The notes beneath the pieces were generated by a model, which saw nothing but the letters and a program-made list of their open reading frames with translations, was not told the origin of the DNA and did not search any database. This document shows positions 43,765-55,268 of a stretch of DNA of 64,000 nucleotides, piece after piece. The stretch's first letter is position 1, and every line of letters begins with the position of its first letter. Both the position numbers and the translations under genes were made by a program. Origin of the DNA: Duganella sp. CF402 (GTDB lineage Bacteria > Pseudomonadota > Gammaproteobacteria > Burkholderiales > Burkholderiaceae_D); contig NZ_FOBG01000002.1 in the NCBI RefSeq assembly GCF_900109645.1, forward strand, positions 558,001-622,000, given 5' to 3'.

Positions 43765-45750
43765 TTGAGTCTTTCGCTACGCGCGCGGTTCCTGATGCTG
43801 AGTGCCGTGATCCAGGCACTGGTGGTCGGCGTCCTGATCTGGAACAGCCTGCGCCTGATGAACCACGCGGTCAACACCAACGCCGAGCGGGTGGCACAGG
43901 AATACGCGGTCACACTCAACCTCTCCCTCAGCTCTTACGCGGTGGCCGGCCGTCTGCCGGAGCTCAACAACTACTTCGCCGAAATGCTGTCCGATCCGGA
44001 CGACAGCTTCCTGCGCTACCTCACCATCCTCGATGAACACGAGCGCCCCATCATTGCCGTGGGCAAGCGCGACATGCCATTGCCGGCGCTGTTGAGGCAA
44101 GGCGGCGGCACCAGCTTCAAGGGCGTGCGCACCATCATCGACGGCGCCACGCTGCACGCGCGCTCGCCGCTGCTGCTGGACGATAACCGTATCGGCAGCA
44201 TCAACTTCGGCCTCACCACCAAGGACCTGAAGCAGGCGCGCGACGAAGTGATGCTGCAGGGCGTGCTGATTTCGCTGATCGGCTTTGCGGCCGGCATGTT
44301 CATGTTCTACATCTTCACCCAAGGCATAGGCCGGCGGCTGGAAGCGCTGACCGGCGATGCGCAACAAATCGCGCACGGCGACTACGGCAAGGCGCTGGCG
44401 GTGCAAGGCGACGATGAAATCGCCGTGTTCGCGCGCGCGCTCAACACCATGAGCGCCACGCTGCGCGACCGCATAGCCCAGCTGGAGCAATCGCAGCGGC
44501 GCCTGTCGGAATCGGAGGCGCGCTTCAAGACCCTGTTTGACATGGCGCCGCTGCCGCTGACCGTGTCCGACCGCGACGGCCGCATCATGGCGGCCAACCG
44601 CGCGCTGGTGCAGACTTTCGGCCCCGGCGGCGCCCAGCTGGTCGGCAAGCGCAGCGACGAGGTGCCGTTCTGGGCCAGCCCGCTCGAACGCGAACGCATC
44701 TGGCAAATGTACCGCGACGAAGGCGCGGTGCAAGGTGCGATTGCCGGCGTGCTGCTGCCGGATGGCAGTGTCGGCAGCGTGGCGATCTGGTCCTCCTCGC
44801 TGACGCTGGACGGCAACCCGGCCATCATCTGGGCCTTGCTGGACCTGACCGAGGAACTGAACGCCAAGCGCGAACTGAAAGACCTCAACTTCTCGCTGGA
44901 GACGCGCGTGCGCGAACGCTCGGCCGCGCTGGAACGCGCCAACGCCGACCTCAGTGCGGCGCTGGCGACGCTGCAGCATACGCAGGATGAACTGCTGGCG
45001 GCGGAAAAGATGGCGTCGCTGGGATCGCTGGTGGCCGGTATCGCGCACGAGTTGAACACGCCGATCGGCAACAGCCTGCTGGCCTCGACCGCGCTGCGCG
45101 ACCGCGTGCATGAATTTGAAACCCACGTCGCCGCCGGGTCCCTGCGCCGCTCCGAACTGACCGCGCACCTGGAAGAAGTACGCATGGCCAGCGAGCTGAT
45201 TTCCGGCTCGCTGCACAAGGCGGCCGAACTGATTTCCTCGTTCAAGCAGATTGCGGTCGACCAGACCAACGACCAGCGGCGCGCGTTCGACTTGCTGTCG
45301 GCGGTGCAGGACACCATCGCCACCTACCTGCCTCGCCTGCGCCGGGTGCAGTGCGACGTGGTGCTGCAGATTCCCGAAGGGATGGTGTTGGACTCCTACC
45401 CGGGTGGGCTGTACCAGATCCTGAACAACCTGATCAACAACGCCATCAACCATGCATTTGAACAGCGTCACGGCGGCAGCATCACCATACGCGCCGAGGC
45501 GGTGGATGACGACATCATCGAGCTGCTCTTCACCGACGACGGCTGCGGCATGAACGACGAGGTCCTGAAGCGCGTGTTCGACCCGTTCTACACCACCAAG
45601 ATGGGCCAGGGCGGCACCGGGCTGGGCATGAACATCGTCTACAACATCGTGACCGGCATACTGGGCGGGCGCATCACCATCGATTCCGCACCCGGCGTGG
45701 GGACGGCGGTGCGCATGCTGCTGCCGCGCACCGTCCCGCAGCGCAGTTAG
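43765..45750 (+). CDS. Membrane sensor histidine kinase with HAMP and PAS domains
   Basis: A 661-residue kinase. I choose TTG 43765 because AGGAG (43752-43756) lies eight bases before it and overlaps the alternative GTG at 43756, which it therefore cannot serve. Layout: membrane segment near residues 8-30, a periplasmic domain, second membrane segment near 170-190 (LISLIGFAAGMFMFYIF), HAMP, PAS (about 250-360), coiled coil, phosphoacceptor domain with histidine in LVAGIAHELNTPIGNSLL (about residue 432) and HATPase (NNLINNAINHAFEQ; TDDGCGMN; GQGGTGLGMNIVYNI). No response regulator is adjacent. The upstream small binding-like protein could be its periplasmic partner. It converges with the esterase gene, sharing stop bases. 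Confidence 0.9.
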   Translation: MSLSLRARFLMLSAVIQALVVGVLIWNSLRLMNHAVNTNAERVAQEYAVTLNLSLSSYAVAGRLPELNNYFAEMLSDPDDSFLRYLTILDEHERPIIAVGKRDMPLPALLRQGGGTSFKGVRTIIDGATLHARSPLLLDDNRIGSINFGLTTKDLKQARDEVMLQGVLISLIGFAAGMFMFYIFTQGIGRRLEALTGDAQQIAHGDYGKALAVQGDDEIAVFARALNTMSATLRDRIAQLEQSQRRLSESEARFKTLFDMAPLPLTVSDRDGRIMAANRALVQTFGPGGAQLVGKRSDEVPFWASPLERERIWQMYRDEGAVQGAIAGVLLPDGSVGSVAIWSSSLTLDGNPAIIWALLDLTEELNAKRELKDLNFSLETRVRERSAALERANADLSAALATLQHTQDELLAAEKMASLGSLVAGIAHELNTPIGNSLLASTALRDRVHEFETHVAAGSLRRSELTAHLEEVRMASELISGSLHKAAELISSFKQIAVDQTNDQRRAFDLLSAVQDTIATYLPRLRRVQCDVVLQIPEGMVLDSYPGGLYQILNNLINNAINHAFEQRHGGSITIRAEAVDDDIIELLFTDDGCGMNDEVLKRVFDPFYTTKMGQGGTGLGMNIVYNIVTGILGGRITIDSAPGVGTAVRMLLPRTVPQRS

Positions 45751-46667
45751 TTTTTACGCGCCAGGTAGCCGTGCATGGCCAGCCAGCGCGAGTAGGCGTC
45801 GAACCAGCCGGTGCTGGTGGTGGTCTTCGGATACATGCCGAAGCCGTGGCCGCCCTGCTCGAACAGGTGGAATTCCACCGGTCGCTTGGCCGCGCGCCAG
45901 CTGTCGATCAAGCCATAGCCGCTGCTGCCGAAGAAGGGATCGTCGGCCGCCAGCGCCACGAACAGCGGCGGCGCATCGGCCGGCGGCGTCATGGTCGACA
46001 GCGGGCCGTAGATATTGGCAATGAAGGCCGGCTTGGCATCCTGCCCGTACAGCGTGGTCGCCATCGTCAGCATGGCGCCGGCGGAGAAGCCGATCATGCC
46101 GACACGGTCCGGATCCACATGCCATTCCCTGGCGCGCGAGCGCACCAGCGCAAAGGCGGCGCGGGCGTCGGCGATCTGCGGCGCGAAGGTCACCGACGGC
46201 TCTTCCTTGGGCGGCGTGTTGGCCACGCGCGCACCGCCCGAGAACAGTTTGGTCATCTCACGGTTGAAGCCTTCCATGTCGGCCGGCGTTTGTACCAGCC
46301 GGTATTTCAGCACGAAGGCCGCCACGCCCTGCTTGGCCAGCGCGGTCGCCACATCCCAGCCTTCATTGTTCATCGACAGCGTGCGGAAACCTCCGCCCGG
46401 CGCCACGATCACCGCTGCGCCGGTAGCCTTGGATGCCTCCGGCAGGAACGGCGTCAGCGTGGCCACCGTGACGTTGCGGGCGAACACGCTGCCGTACTGG
46501 CTGTGCCAGCTTTCCGTCGCCTTGGCGTCCGGCAGCGGACCGGTGTTCAGCGTGATGGCGTTCGGTTGCGCCGGGATGGCGATCGGCGTCATGGTGTCGT
46601 CGAGCGCCCTGGCGGGTGCGGCCAGCGTGCCGGCCAGCGCCAGCACTACGGCTAGTTTCTTGATCAT
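45747..46667 (-). CDS. Secreted alpha/beta hydrolase, putative carbohydrate esterase
   Basis: A 306-residue protein with a signal peptide (MIKKLAVVLALAGTLAAPAR). The oxyanion region is AAVIVAPGGGFRTLS, the nucleophile elbow is GMIGFSAGAMLT (serine), and the catalytic histidine is in FEQGGHGFGMYPK. It resembles acetylxylan-esterase-like members of the BD-FAE/dienelactone hydrolase group. It lies 13 bases after a GH3 glycosidase on the same strand, so removal of acetyl groups from hemicellulose fragments is a reasonable inference; other esters are possible. Confidence 0.85.
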   Translation of the reverse strand: MIKKLAVVLALAGTLAAPARALDDTMTPIAIPAQPNAITLNTGPLPDAKATESWHSQYGSVFARNVTVATLTPFLPEASKATGAAVIVAPGGGFRTLSMNNEGWDVATALAKQGVAAFVLKYRLVQTPADMEGFNREMTKLFSGGARVANTPPKEEPSVTFAPQIADARAAFALVRSRAREWHVDPDRVGMIGFSAGAMLTMATTLYGQDAKPAFIANIYGPLSTMTPPADAPPLFVALAADDPFFGSSGYGLIDSWRAAKRPVEFHLFEQGGHGFGMYPKTTTSTGWFDAYSRWLAMHGYLARKN

Positions 46668-46680
46668 CGTCTGTCTCCTT

Positions 46681-49293
46681 TTATTTATCGAGTACTACGG
46701 TACGGCTTAACACCAGTGAACTCTCCTGCCCCGCCACGCCGGCCGCCGGCTGGCCGGAGCCGACGCTCAGCTTGTACTGGCCCGGCATCAACTGCCGCGC
46801 ACCATCTCGCGTGACGAAGCTCAGGTCGCGCGGCGACAGGCGGAAGCTGATCGTGCGGCGTTCGCCCGGCTTCAGCGATACACGCTGGAAGCCGCGCAGC
46901 GCCAGCTTGGGTGCGCCTTCGAAGGCTGGCGGCGTCAGATACAGCTGCGCCACCTCGTCGCCTTCGCGCTTGCCGGTGTTGCGGATCTCGGTGGTGACGA
47001 TGACACCGTTCTCGGCCGCCCCATCTACCGGCATGATCTGCAATGGCTGGTAGCTGAAGCTGGTGTAGCTGAGGCCCGCGCCGAACGCGTACACCGGCGT
47101 GCCGGCGTAGTAGCGATAGGTGCGGCCCTGCATGGCGTAGTTGTCGAACGGCGGCAGGTCGTCGAGGTTGCGGTAGAAGGTCAGCGGCAGACGGCCGCCC
47201 GGATCGGCGCGGCCGGTCAGCACGTTGGCCACGGCCAGGCCGCCGGACTGGCCCGGATACCAGGCTTCCAGAATGGCGGAGGCGTTGTCCCTGGCCCACG
47301 ACAGGTCGAGCGCGCTGCCGTTCATCAGCACCACCACCAGCGGCTTGCCCAGTGCCTTGGCTTGTTCCAGCAGGCGACGCTGGTCGGCCGGCAGGTCGAG
47401 CGAGGTCTTGTCGCCGCCCGCGAAGCCTTCGGTCTTGATCGCCATTTCCTCGCCTTCGAGATCGGAGGTCAGGCCGACCACGGCGACGATCACGTCGGCA
47501 TCGGCGGTGCCGGCTTTCAGGTCGGCCTCGGCGTTGTCGGAAATCCGTTTCCAGAACAGGCCGGGCACGCCACTGCCGCCGGTCTCGGCGTAGAAGTTCA
47601 GCGGATAGCGCTGGCCCTTCACCAGCTTCACCTCATGCAGTTGCAGCGGTTCTGCCCACTGCGAGTATGCCGTGGCCTCGACCGCCGGCTTGCCGCCCAC
47701 CGTCAACGCGCCCTTCACCCCGCTGACGCCGAGGCGATAAGTGCCGCTCTCCGGCGCCACCAGATAGCCGCTCCACTGCACCTTGTGCGCATCTGCCACC
47801 GCCTTCATTTCCAGCGCGTGCGACTCCAGCCCCGGTTCGACGCGGGTAGCGGCTGGCGCCTTGTCGTACTGGCCGTCCTTGCGGTTGAAGTATTCGGCGC
47901 GCAGGCCCGGCTTGTCGTCCGGCGTGCGCAGGGCCGAAGTTGGCACCGGGTCGCCATCCGTAATTGAAGCACCGGCCGGCACCAGCTTGATCTGCGCCTT
48001 CGGCAGCACGCGGCGCAAGCCCTCCACCACCGACACCGGCGGCGCCGATTGCGTCGATGAGTAGTTCCCGCGCAGCACGCGGGTGGCATCGCCGAGCGGA
48101 CCGATCACGGCCAGCTTCAGGCCCGGCTTGAGCGGCAGCACGCCGTCGTTCTTCAACAGCACCAGGCTCTTGGTGGCCGACTCCAGCGCCAGCTGCTGGT
48201 GCGCGGCGGTGCCGATGGCGCTGACCGGCACCGGCTTGCTGCCCTCGCGCTGCGCCAGCCCGGCCAGGTCGCCGTTGCGGTAGCGCGCCGAGAACAGCCG
48301 CACCAGCGCCTGGTCGATATCGGCCATGCTGATCAAGCCGCGCTGCCATGCTTCGCGGTAGCGCGCGCTGAGGTTGGACGTGTCGCCCAGCGTCTTGGTG
48401 TTGCACTCGTTGTCAGTGCCAGCCTTGAGCGCGACCGCCACGGCGGCGGCGGGATCGGTGGCGTACTTGTGCTGCTCCGAGATATCGGTGACGGCGTCGC
48501 AGTCCGATACCACGTAGCCCTTGAAGCCCCACGCATCGCGCAAATGCTGCTTCATCAGCAGATCACTGCCGCAAGCCGGCTGGCCGTTGATGCGGTTGTA
48601 GGCGCACATGATGGAGCCGGCCTTGGCGTCGACAATGGCCGCACGGAAGGCTGGCAGATAAGTGTCCTCGAGATCGTGCGCCGACACCGTAACGTCGGCA
48701 TGGTGGCGCGTCGACTCCGGTCCGCTGTGCACGGCGAAATGCTTGGGCGTGGCGATCACGTCCGGCAGATCGGGATTGGCGCCCTGCATGCCCTCGATGA
48801 AAGCCACACCCAGCGCCGCCGTCAGCTTGGGATCTTCGCCATAGGTTTCCTGCCCACGTCCCCAGCGTGGATCGCGAAAGATGTTGATGTTGGGCGACCA
48901 AGTATTGAGGCCGGTGCCGATGCGGCCAAGGTGGCCGGTCTCGCGTCCCAGCGTATGCAGCGCGCGCACCTCAACGCTGATGGCCGACGCCACCTGCCGC
49001 ACCAGCGGCGCATCAAAGCTGGCGGCCAGCCCGATCGGCTCGGGGAAATTGGTGGTCGGCAGTGGGCCAAGCGCGCCGTGCAACGATTCAGTCCACCAGT
49101 TGTAAGCGGGAATGGACAGGCGCGGAATGGCTGGCGCCACGTTCAGCAACTGGTCGATCTTCTCGTCCATCGTCATTTGCGTGACGAGCTTGCGGGCGCG
49201 CGCATCGGCTTCGATGCGCGGGTCAGCGTGCGCCAGCAGCGGCATCAGCGTGGCCAGCAACCATGCGCCGCGCCGGGTATTCTTCTTCGCCAT
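46681..49293 (-). CDS. Secreted GH3 glycosidase (beta-glucosidase / beta-xylosidase type) with PA14 insert
   Basis: An 870-residue enzyme. I choose ATG 49293 (MAKKNTRRGAWLLATLMPLL) since GGAG lies six bases before it; an ATG four codons earlier lacks a site. After the signal peptide come the GH3 barrel with nucleophile region KGYVVSDCDAVTDI (about residue 262), the second GH3 domain interrupted by a PA14 module at about residues 465-565, and a C-terminal fibronectin-like domain. The start SLHGALGPLPTTNFPEPIGL is typical of beta-xylosidase-like GH3 enzymes. It trims oligosaccharides in the periplasm or outside. It is followed by an esterase gene and preceded by a LacI-type operator. Confidence 0.92.
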   Translation of the reverse strand: MAKKNTRRGAWLLATLMPLLAHADPRIEADARARKLVTQMTMDEKIDQLLNVAPAIPRLSIPAYNWWTESLHGALGPLPTTNFPEPIGLAASFDAPLVRQVASAISVEVRALHTLGRETGHLGRIGTGLNTWSPNINIFRDPRWGRGQETYGEDPKLTAALGVAFIEGMQGANPDLPDVIATPKHFAVHSGPESTRHHADVTVSAHDLEDTYLPAFRAAIVDAKAGSIMCAYNRINGQPACGSDLLMKQHLRDAWGFKGYVVSDCDAVTDISEQHKYATDPAAAVAVALKAGTDNECNTKTLGDTSNLSARYREAWQRGLISMADIDQALVRLFSARYRNGDLAGLAQREGSKPVPVSAIGTAAHQQLALESATKSLVLLKNDGVLPLKPGLKLAVIGPLGDATRVLRGNYSSTQSAPPVSVVEGLRRVLPKAQIKLVPAGASITDGDPVPTSALRTPDDKPGLRAEYFNRKDGQYDKAPAATRVEPGLESHALEMKAVADAHKVQWSGYLVAPESGTYRLGVSGVKGALTVGGKPAVEATAYSQWAEPLQLHEVKLVKGQRYPLNFYAETGGSGVPGLFWKRISDNAEADLKAGTADADVIVAVVGLTSDLEGEEMAIKTEGFAGGDKTSLDLPADQRRLLEQAKALGKPLVVVLMNGSALDLSWARDNASAILEAWYPGQSGGLAVANVLTGRADPGGRLPLTFYRNLDDLPPFDNYAMQGRTYRYYAGTPVYAFGAGLSYTSFSYQPLQIMPVDGAAENGVIVTTEIRNTGKREGDEVAQLYLTPPAFEGAPKLALRGFQRVSLKPGERRTISFRLSPRDLSFVTRDGARQLMPGQYKLSVGSGQPAAGVAGQESSLVLSRTVVLDK

Positions 49294-49303
49294 GTTAGTC
49301 TCC

Positions 49304-49337
49304 ATGTTAGCGATCTTAAAATTGTTTGCGCTAACAT
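49304..49337. promoter_or_regulatory. LacI-type operator upstream of the GH3 gene
   Basis: TGTTTGCGCTAACA (49323-49336) differs at one base from the perfect palindrome TGTTAGCGCTAACA, the form typical of LacI/GalR operators with a central CG. A further half-site, ATGTTAGCG at 49304-49312, is a perfect 9-bp inverted repeat of CGCTAACAT at 49329-49337 and lies against the start region. A sugar-responsive LacI repressor encoded elsewhere is predicted. Confidence 0.65.
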
Positions 49338-49402
49338 TACTCCCGAAGTTACATGGAAACCAATAACTTTTTTAGCTGGATTGATACCGCAACGGATATC
49401 GG

Positions 49403-49870
49403 TCAGGACAGACCTAGTGGCACATGCAGACCGACCTTCACGCAGCCCAGTGCAACGGAAGTACGGTAGCGGCGCACATTGGGATCGTCGCCGAACAAGC
49501 GTGTCGTCAGCGCTTCGTAGTCGGCCATCGTGGCGGCGGTGATGATCAGCAGGAAGTCCGCTTCGCCGGTGATCATGTAGCACTGCTGCACCGCCGGCTC
49601 GGCCTTGATGCGTTCGCGCAGGCCGATGCTGCGGTCCGGGTGGTCTTCGTGCAGATGCACTTCCACTGTCAGGGTTAGCGGGCGGCCCAGCATGCTGGCA
49701 TCCAGTACTGCCATCTCGCCACGTATCACGCCGCTCTCGCGCAAGCGCTGGATGCGACGCTGCACCGCCGGCGCCGACAGATTGACGCGCCGCGCGATCT
49801 CGCGCTGTGAGGTGGTGTTGTCGCGCTGGAGCATATCCAGGATCGCCAGGTCAAAGTTATCGAGATTCAT
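49403..49870 (-). CDS. Lrp/AsnC family transcriptional regulator
   Basis: A 155-residue regulator starting at ATG 49870 (MNLDNFDLAILDMLQRDNTT). The helix-turn-helix is SQREIARRVNLSAPAVQRRI followed by QRLRESGVIRGEMAVLD; the ligand-binding RAM domain follows with VQQCYMITGEADFLLIITA. Length and layout match AsnC-type regulators that sense amino acids. It is divergent, across 98 bases, from an RhtA-like exporter gene, so it probably controls that exporter in response to an amino acid. Confidence 0.93.
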   Translation of the reverse strand: MNLDNFDLAILDMLQRDNTTSQREIARRVNLSAPAVQRRIQRLRESGVIRGEMAVLDASMLGRPLTLTVEVHLHEDHPDRSIGLRERIKAEPAVQQCYMITGEADFLLIITAATMADYEALTTRLFGDDPNVRRYRTSVALGCVKVGLHVPLGLS

Positions 49871-49968
49871 GGTGAGTGAAAGTTGCGTGAGCAGGGGCAA
49901 AATCGAGTCCAAATAATCGCACGCAAACAATAAACTCTCATCACTTTGAATTCAACCGGCATTTCATC

Positions 49969-50814
49969 ATGACCACCACCCGCAGCGCTTTCATTCCCTT
50001 CCTTGCCATTCTGGGCGCGGTAACCTTTCTGGGCATCGGCACCTCGTGGGCGAAGCACACCCTGTTTCCGCTAGTGGGCGCGGAGGGGACCACGGCGGTG
50101 CGGGTCGGCTTTTCCGCTCTGCTATTGCTGCTGTTCTGCCGCCCGTGGCGCCACCGGCTGACACGCGCCGACGCACGGACTGTAGCCTTGTACGGACTGG
50201 CGCTGGGCGCAATGAATCTTTGCTTCTACATGGCCTTGCGTACGATTCCATTCGGGCTCGCAGTGGCGATTGAATTTGCCGGGCCGCTGACCGTGGCGCT
50301 GCTGTCGTCGCGCCGTGCGATTGACTTCCTGTGGGTGACGTTGGCTGCGTCGGGCCTGGGTTTGATCCTGCCGCTGGCGCCGGGCGCCGGCGCACTCGAC
50401 CCGACCGGCCTGGCGTATGCTGCGGTGGCGGCTGTTTGCTGGGGGACCTACATCATCTTCGGCAAGCGCACCGGCCACCTGCCCACGGGGCTGTCGGTGC
50501 CGCTGGGTTTGATGGTGGCGGCCATGCTGGTGGTGCCGGTCGGGGTTGCAAATGCGGGAAGCGCGCTGCTGTCGCCCTACGTGCTGGCGGTTGGCATCGG
50601 CGTCGCCCTGCTGTCCAGCGCCATTCCTATTTCGCTGGAGATGGTGGCGCTCAAACGCCTGTCGCCGCAATCGTTCGGCATCATGATCAGCCTGGAGCCG
50701 GCCGTTGCCGCCCTGCTGGCGCTGGCACTGCTGGACGAACACCTGAGCGTGCTGCAATGGTTGGCGATAGCACTGATCATCGCCGCCTCGATGGGCAGCG
50801 CCCGGCGCGGCTGA
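49969..50814 (+). CDS. EamA/DMT family exporter, RhtA-like
   Basis: A 281-residue protein with about ten membrane segments and two EamA repeats. LALGAMNLCFYMALRTIPFG and IEFAGPLTVALLSSRR are hallmark segments of RhtA-type threonine/homoserine exporters, and ISLEPAVAALLALALLDEHL is the second-repeat equivalent. It would export an amino acid across the inner membrane. It is paired divergently with an Lrp-type regulator. A bidirectional terminator follows, shared with convergent secA. Confidence 0.88.
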   Translation: MTTTRSAFIPFLAILGAVTFLGIGTSWAKHTLFPLVGAEGTTAVRVGFSALLLLLFCRPWRHRLTRADARTVALYGLALGAMNLCFYMALRTIPFGLAVAIEFAGPLTVALLSSRRAIDFLWVTLAASGLGLILPLAPGAGALDPTGLAYAAVAAVCWGTYIIFGKRTGHLPTGLSVPLGLMVAAMLVVPVGVANAGSALLSPYVLAVGIGVALLSSAIPISLEMVALKRLSPQSFGIMISLEPAVAALLALALLDEHLSVLQWLAIALIIAASMGSARRG

Positions 50815-50825
50815 ACGGCGCAAAA

Positions 50826-50851
50826 AAAACGGAGCCCGAAGGCTCCGTTTT
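50826..50851. terminator. Bidirectional terminator between the RhtA-like gene and secA
   Basis: AAAACGGAGCC (50826-50836) and GGCTCCGTTTT (50841-50851) form a perfect 11-bp stem with a CGAA tetraloop. T-runs result on both strands. It ends the exporter transcript from the left and the secA transcript from the right. Confidence 0.88.
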
Positions 50852-50865
50852 ATCTTTGACCTATT

Positions 50866-53649
<2,784 letters not shown>

Positions 53650-53827
53650 GCTTAATAAGGCCGGTTAAAGGTTCGACTACGACAAAAGACGGTGATTTTA
53701 TCACGCGTCCGAAGCTACATTGGGTTATTGCCCTGTATAACAATAGCCGAGGCTACCACAATGTCACAAAATCAACCGATTTTAACCGGTGGTGACGATT
53801 TTGGGGGCCTGTGATAAGGTTCGCCGC

Positions 53828-54313
53828 ATGCGCTTCAACTCCTCCAATATCTCGCTCAAACGCCCGACGGCGGTGGGCGCCACCGATTTCCTGCGTCGCA
53901 ACGACCGCATGGCCGCCCTGCTGCCGGCCGTCGAGCGCATGGCGCGCCTGCAAAAAGACTGTGCCCAGTGCCTGCCGGCCATGTTCAAGCACTGCGAGAT
54001 CCTGGCCTTCGAGGATGGCCAGCTGGTGCTGTCGCTGCCGACCACGGCGCTGGCGGCCAAGCTCAAGCAGCAATTGCCGAAGTTGCAAGAAACGCTGGCG
54101 CAGCGCGGCTGGCAGGTGCACGGGGTCAAGCTCAAGGTGCAGATGACCAAGCCGGCCGAGATCAAGGAAAAGATGCGGGCGCTGGAATTGCCGCCGGCCG
54201 CCGTGGAGGCGTTTGACCAGCTCAGTGCGGAATTGGAAGACAGCGCGCAGAACAGCGCGCTGATCGACGCCTTGAAGGCGATGGTGGCGCGCCGCCGTGC
54301 TGGCGGCGGCTAA
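53828..54313 (+). CDS. DUF721 / DciA-like protein
   Basis: A 161-residue protein starting at ATG 53828 (MRFNSSNISLKRPTAVGATD). The DUF721 core spans about residues 30-110 (KDCAQCLPAMFKHCEILAFE; VLSLPTTALAAKLKQQLPKL). In bacteria lacking DnaC/DnaI, DciA proteins of this family help load the replicative helicase; whether this divergent form does so is not certain. The C-terminal part is helical and charged. It converges with lpxC, with one base between the stops. Confidence 0.82.
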   Translation: MRFNSSNISLKRPTAVGATDFLRRNDRMAALLPAVERMARLQKDCAQCLPAMFKHCEILAFEDGQLVLSLPTTALAAKLKQQLPKLQETLAQRGWQVHGVKLKVQMTKPAEIKEKMRALELPPAAVEAFDQLSAELEDSAQNSALIDALKAMVARRRAGGG

Positions 54314-54314
54314 T

Positions 54315-55250
54315 TTAAGTTAGCGCCCACTCACGCGCCATCTGGCGCACATAGGATTGCGGCGCGGCGTCGTTGCTGTCGAACGTCACGATTTCGTAGG
54401 CATCCGGGTGCTTGAGCAGTTCCAGCAGCAGCTGGTTGTTCAGCGCGTGGCCGGACTTGTGCGCCTCGTAGCTGGCCAGCAGCGGGTGGCCGACCAGGTA
54501 CAGGTCGCCGATGGCGTCCAGGATCTTGTGGCGCACGAACTCATCTTCATAGCGCAGGCCGTCCGAGTTGAGGATGCGGTACTCGTCCATCACAATGGCG
54601 TTTTCCAGCGAACCGCCACGGGCCAGGCCGATGCCGCGCAACATTTCGACGTCCTGCATGAAGCCGAAGGTACGGGCGCGCGCCACGTCGTGCACATAGG
54701 AGACGTCGCCGAAATCGACATGGGCGCGCTGCTGCGTGCCGTCCACCGCCGGGTGGTTGAATTCGATGAAGAAGTCGAGCTTGAAGCCGTCGTGTGGCAG
54801 CAGGCGCGCCCATTTTTCCTTGTCGCCAGTGCCTTCGCGGATTTCGACCGGCTTCAGCACGCGGATGAACTTCTTGGCCGCCGGTTGCTCCAGCACGCCG
54901 GCCTGCTGCAGCAGGAACACGAAGGACGAGGCCGAGCCATCCATGATCGGGATTTCTTCGGCACTGACTTCGATGTACAGATTGTCAATCCCGAGGCCGG
55001 CGCAGGCCGACATCAGGTGCTCGACGGTCGACACGCGGGCGCCCTCCTTGACCAGCACCGAGGCCATGCGGGTATCGCCCACGGCCATCGCGCTGGAAGG
55101 GAACTCCACCATCGGTTGCAAATCGACGCGGCGGAACACGATGCCGGTATCCGGCGCGGCCGGGCGCAAGGTCAGTTCGACCTTGGTGCCGGAGTGCAGG
55201 CCGACACCGGTGGTGCGGACCAATTCTTTGATAGTGCGTTGTTTTAACAT
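54315..55250 (-). CDS. lpxC: UDP-3-O-acyl-N-acetylglucosamine deacetylase LpxC
   Basis: A 311-residue zinc enzyme. Zinc ligands are in VEHLMSACAGLGIDN and in DEFVRHKILDAIGDLYLVGH (histidine and aspartate), with the catalytic histidine in SGHALNN. LHSGTKVELTLRPA near the start and FFIEFNHPAVDGTQQR are also characteristic. It carries out the first committed step of lipid A synthesis, so the organism makes LPS. Length is normal (about 305). In most relatives it lies close behind ftsZ; here about 4.8 kb of other genes intervene. Confidence 0.97.
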   Translation of the reverse strand: MLKQRTIKELVRTTGVGLHSGTKVELTLRPAAPDTGIVFRRVDLQPMVEFPSSAMAVGDTRMASVLVKEGARVSTVEHLMSACAGLGIDNLYIEVSAEEIPIMDGSASSFVFLLQQAGVLEQPAAKKFIRVLKPVEIREGTGDKEKWARLLPHDGFKLDFFIEFNHPAVDGTQQRAHVDFGDVSYVHDVARARTFGFMQDVEMLRGIGLARGGSLENAIVMDEYRILNSDGLRYEDEFVRHKILDAIGDLYLVGHPLLASYEAHKSGHALNNQLLLELLKHPDAYEIVTFDSNDAAPQSYVRQMAREWALT

Positions 55251-55268
55251 CCGCCGATTATAGCGTGA

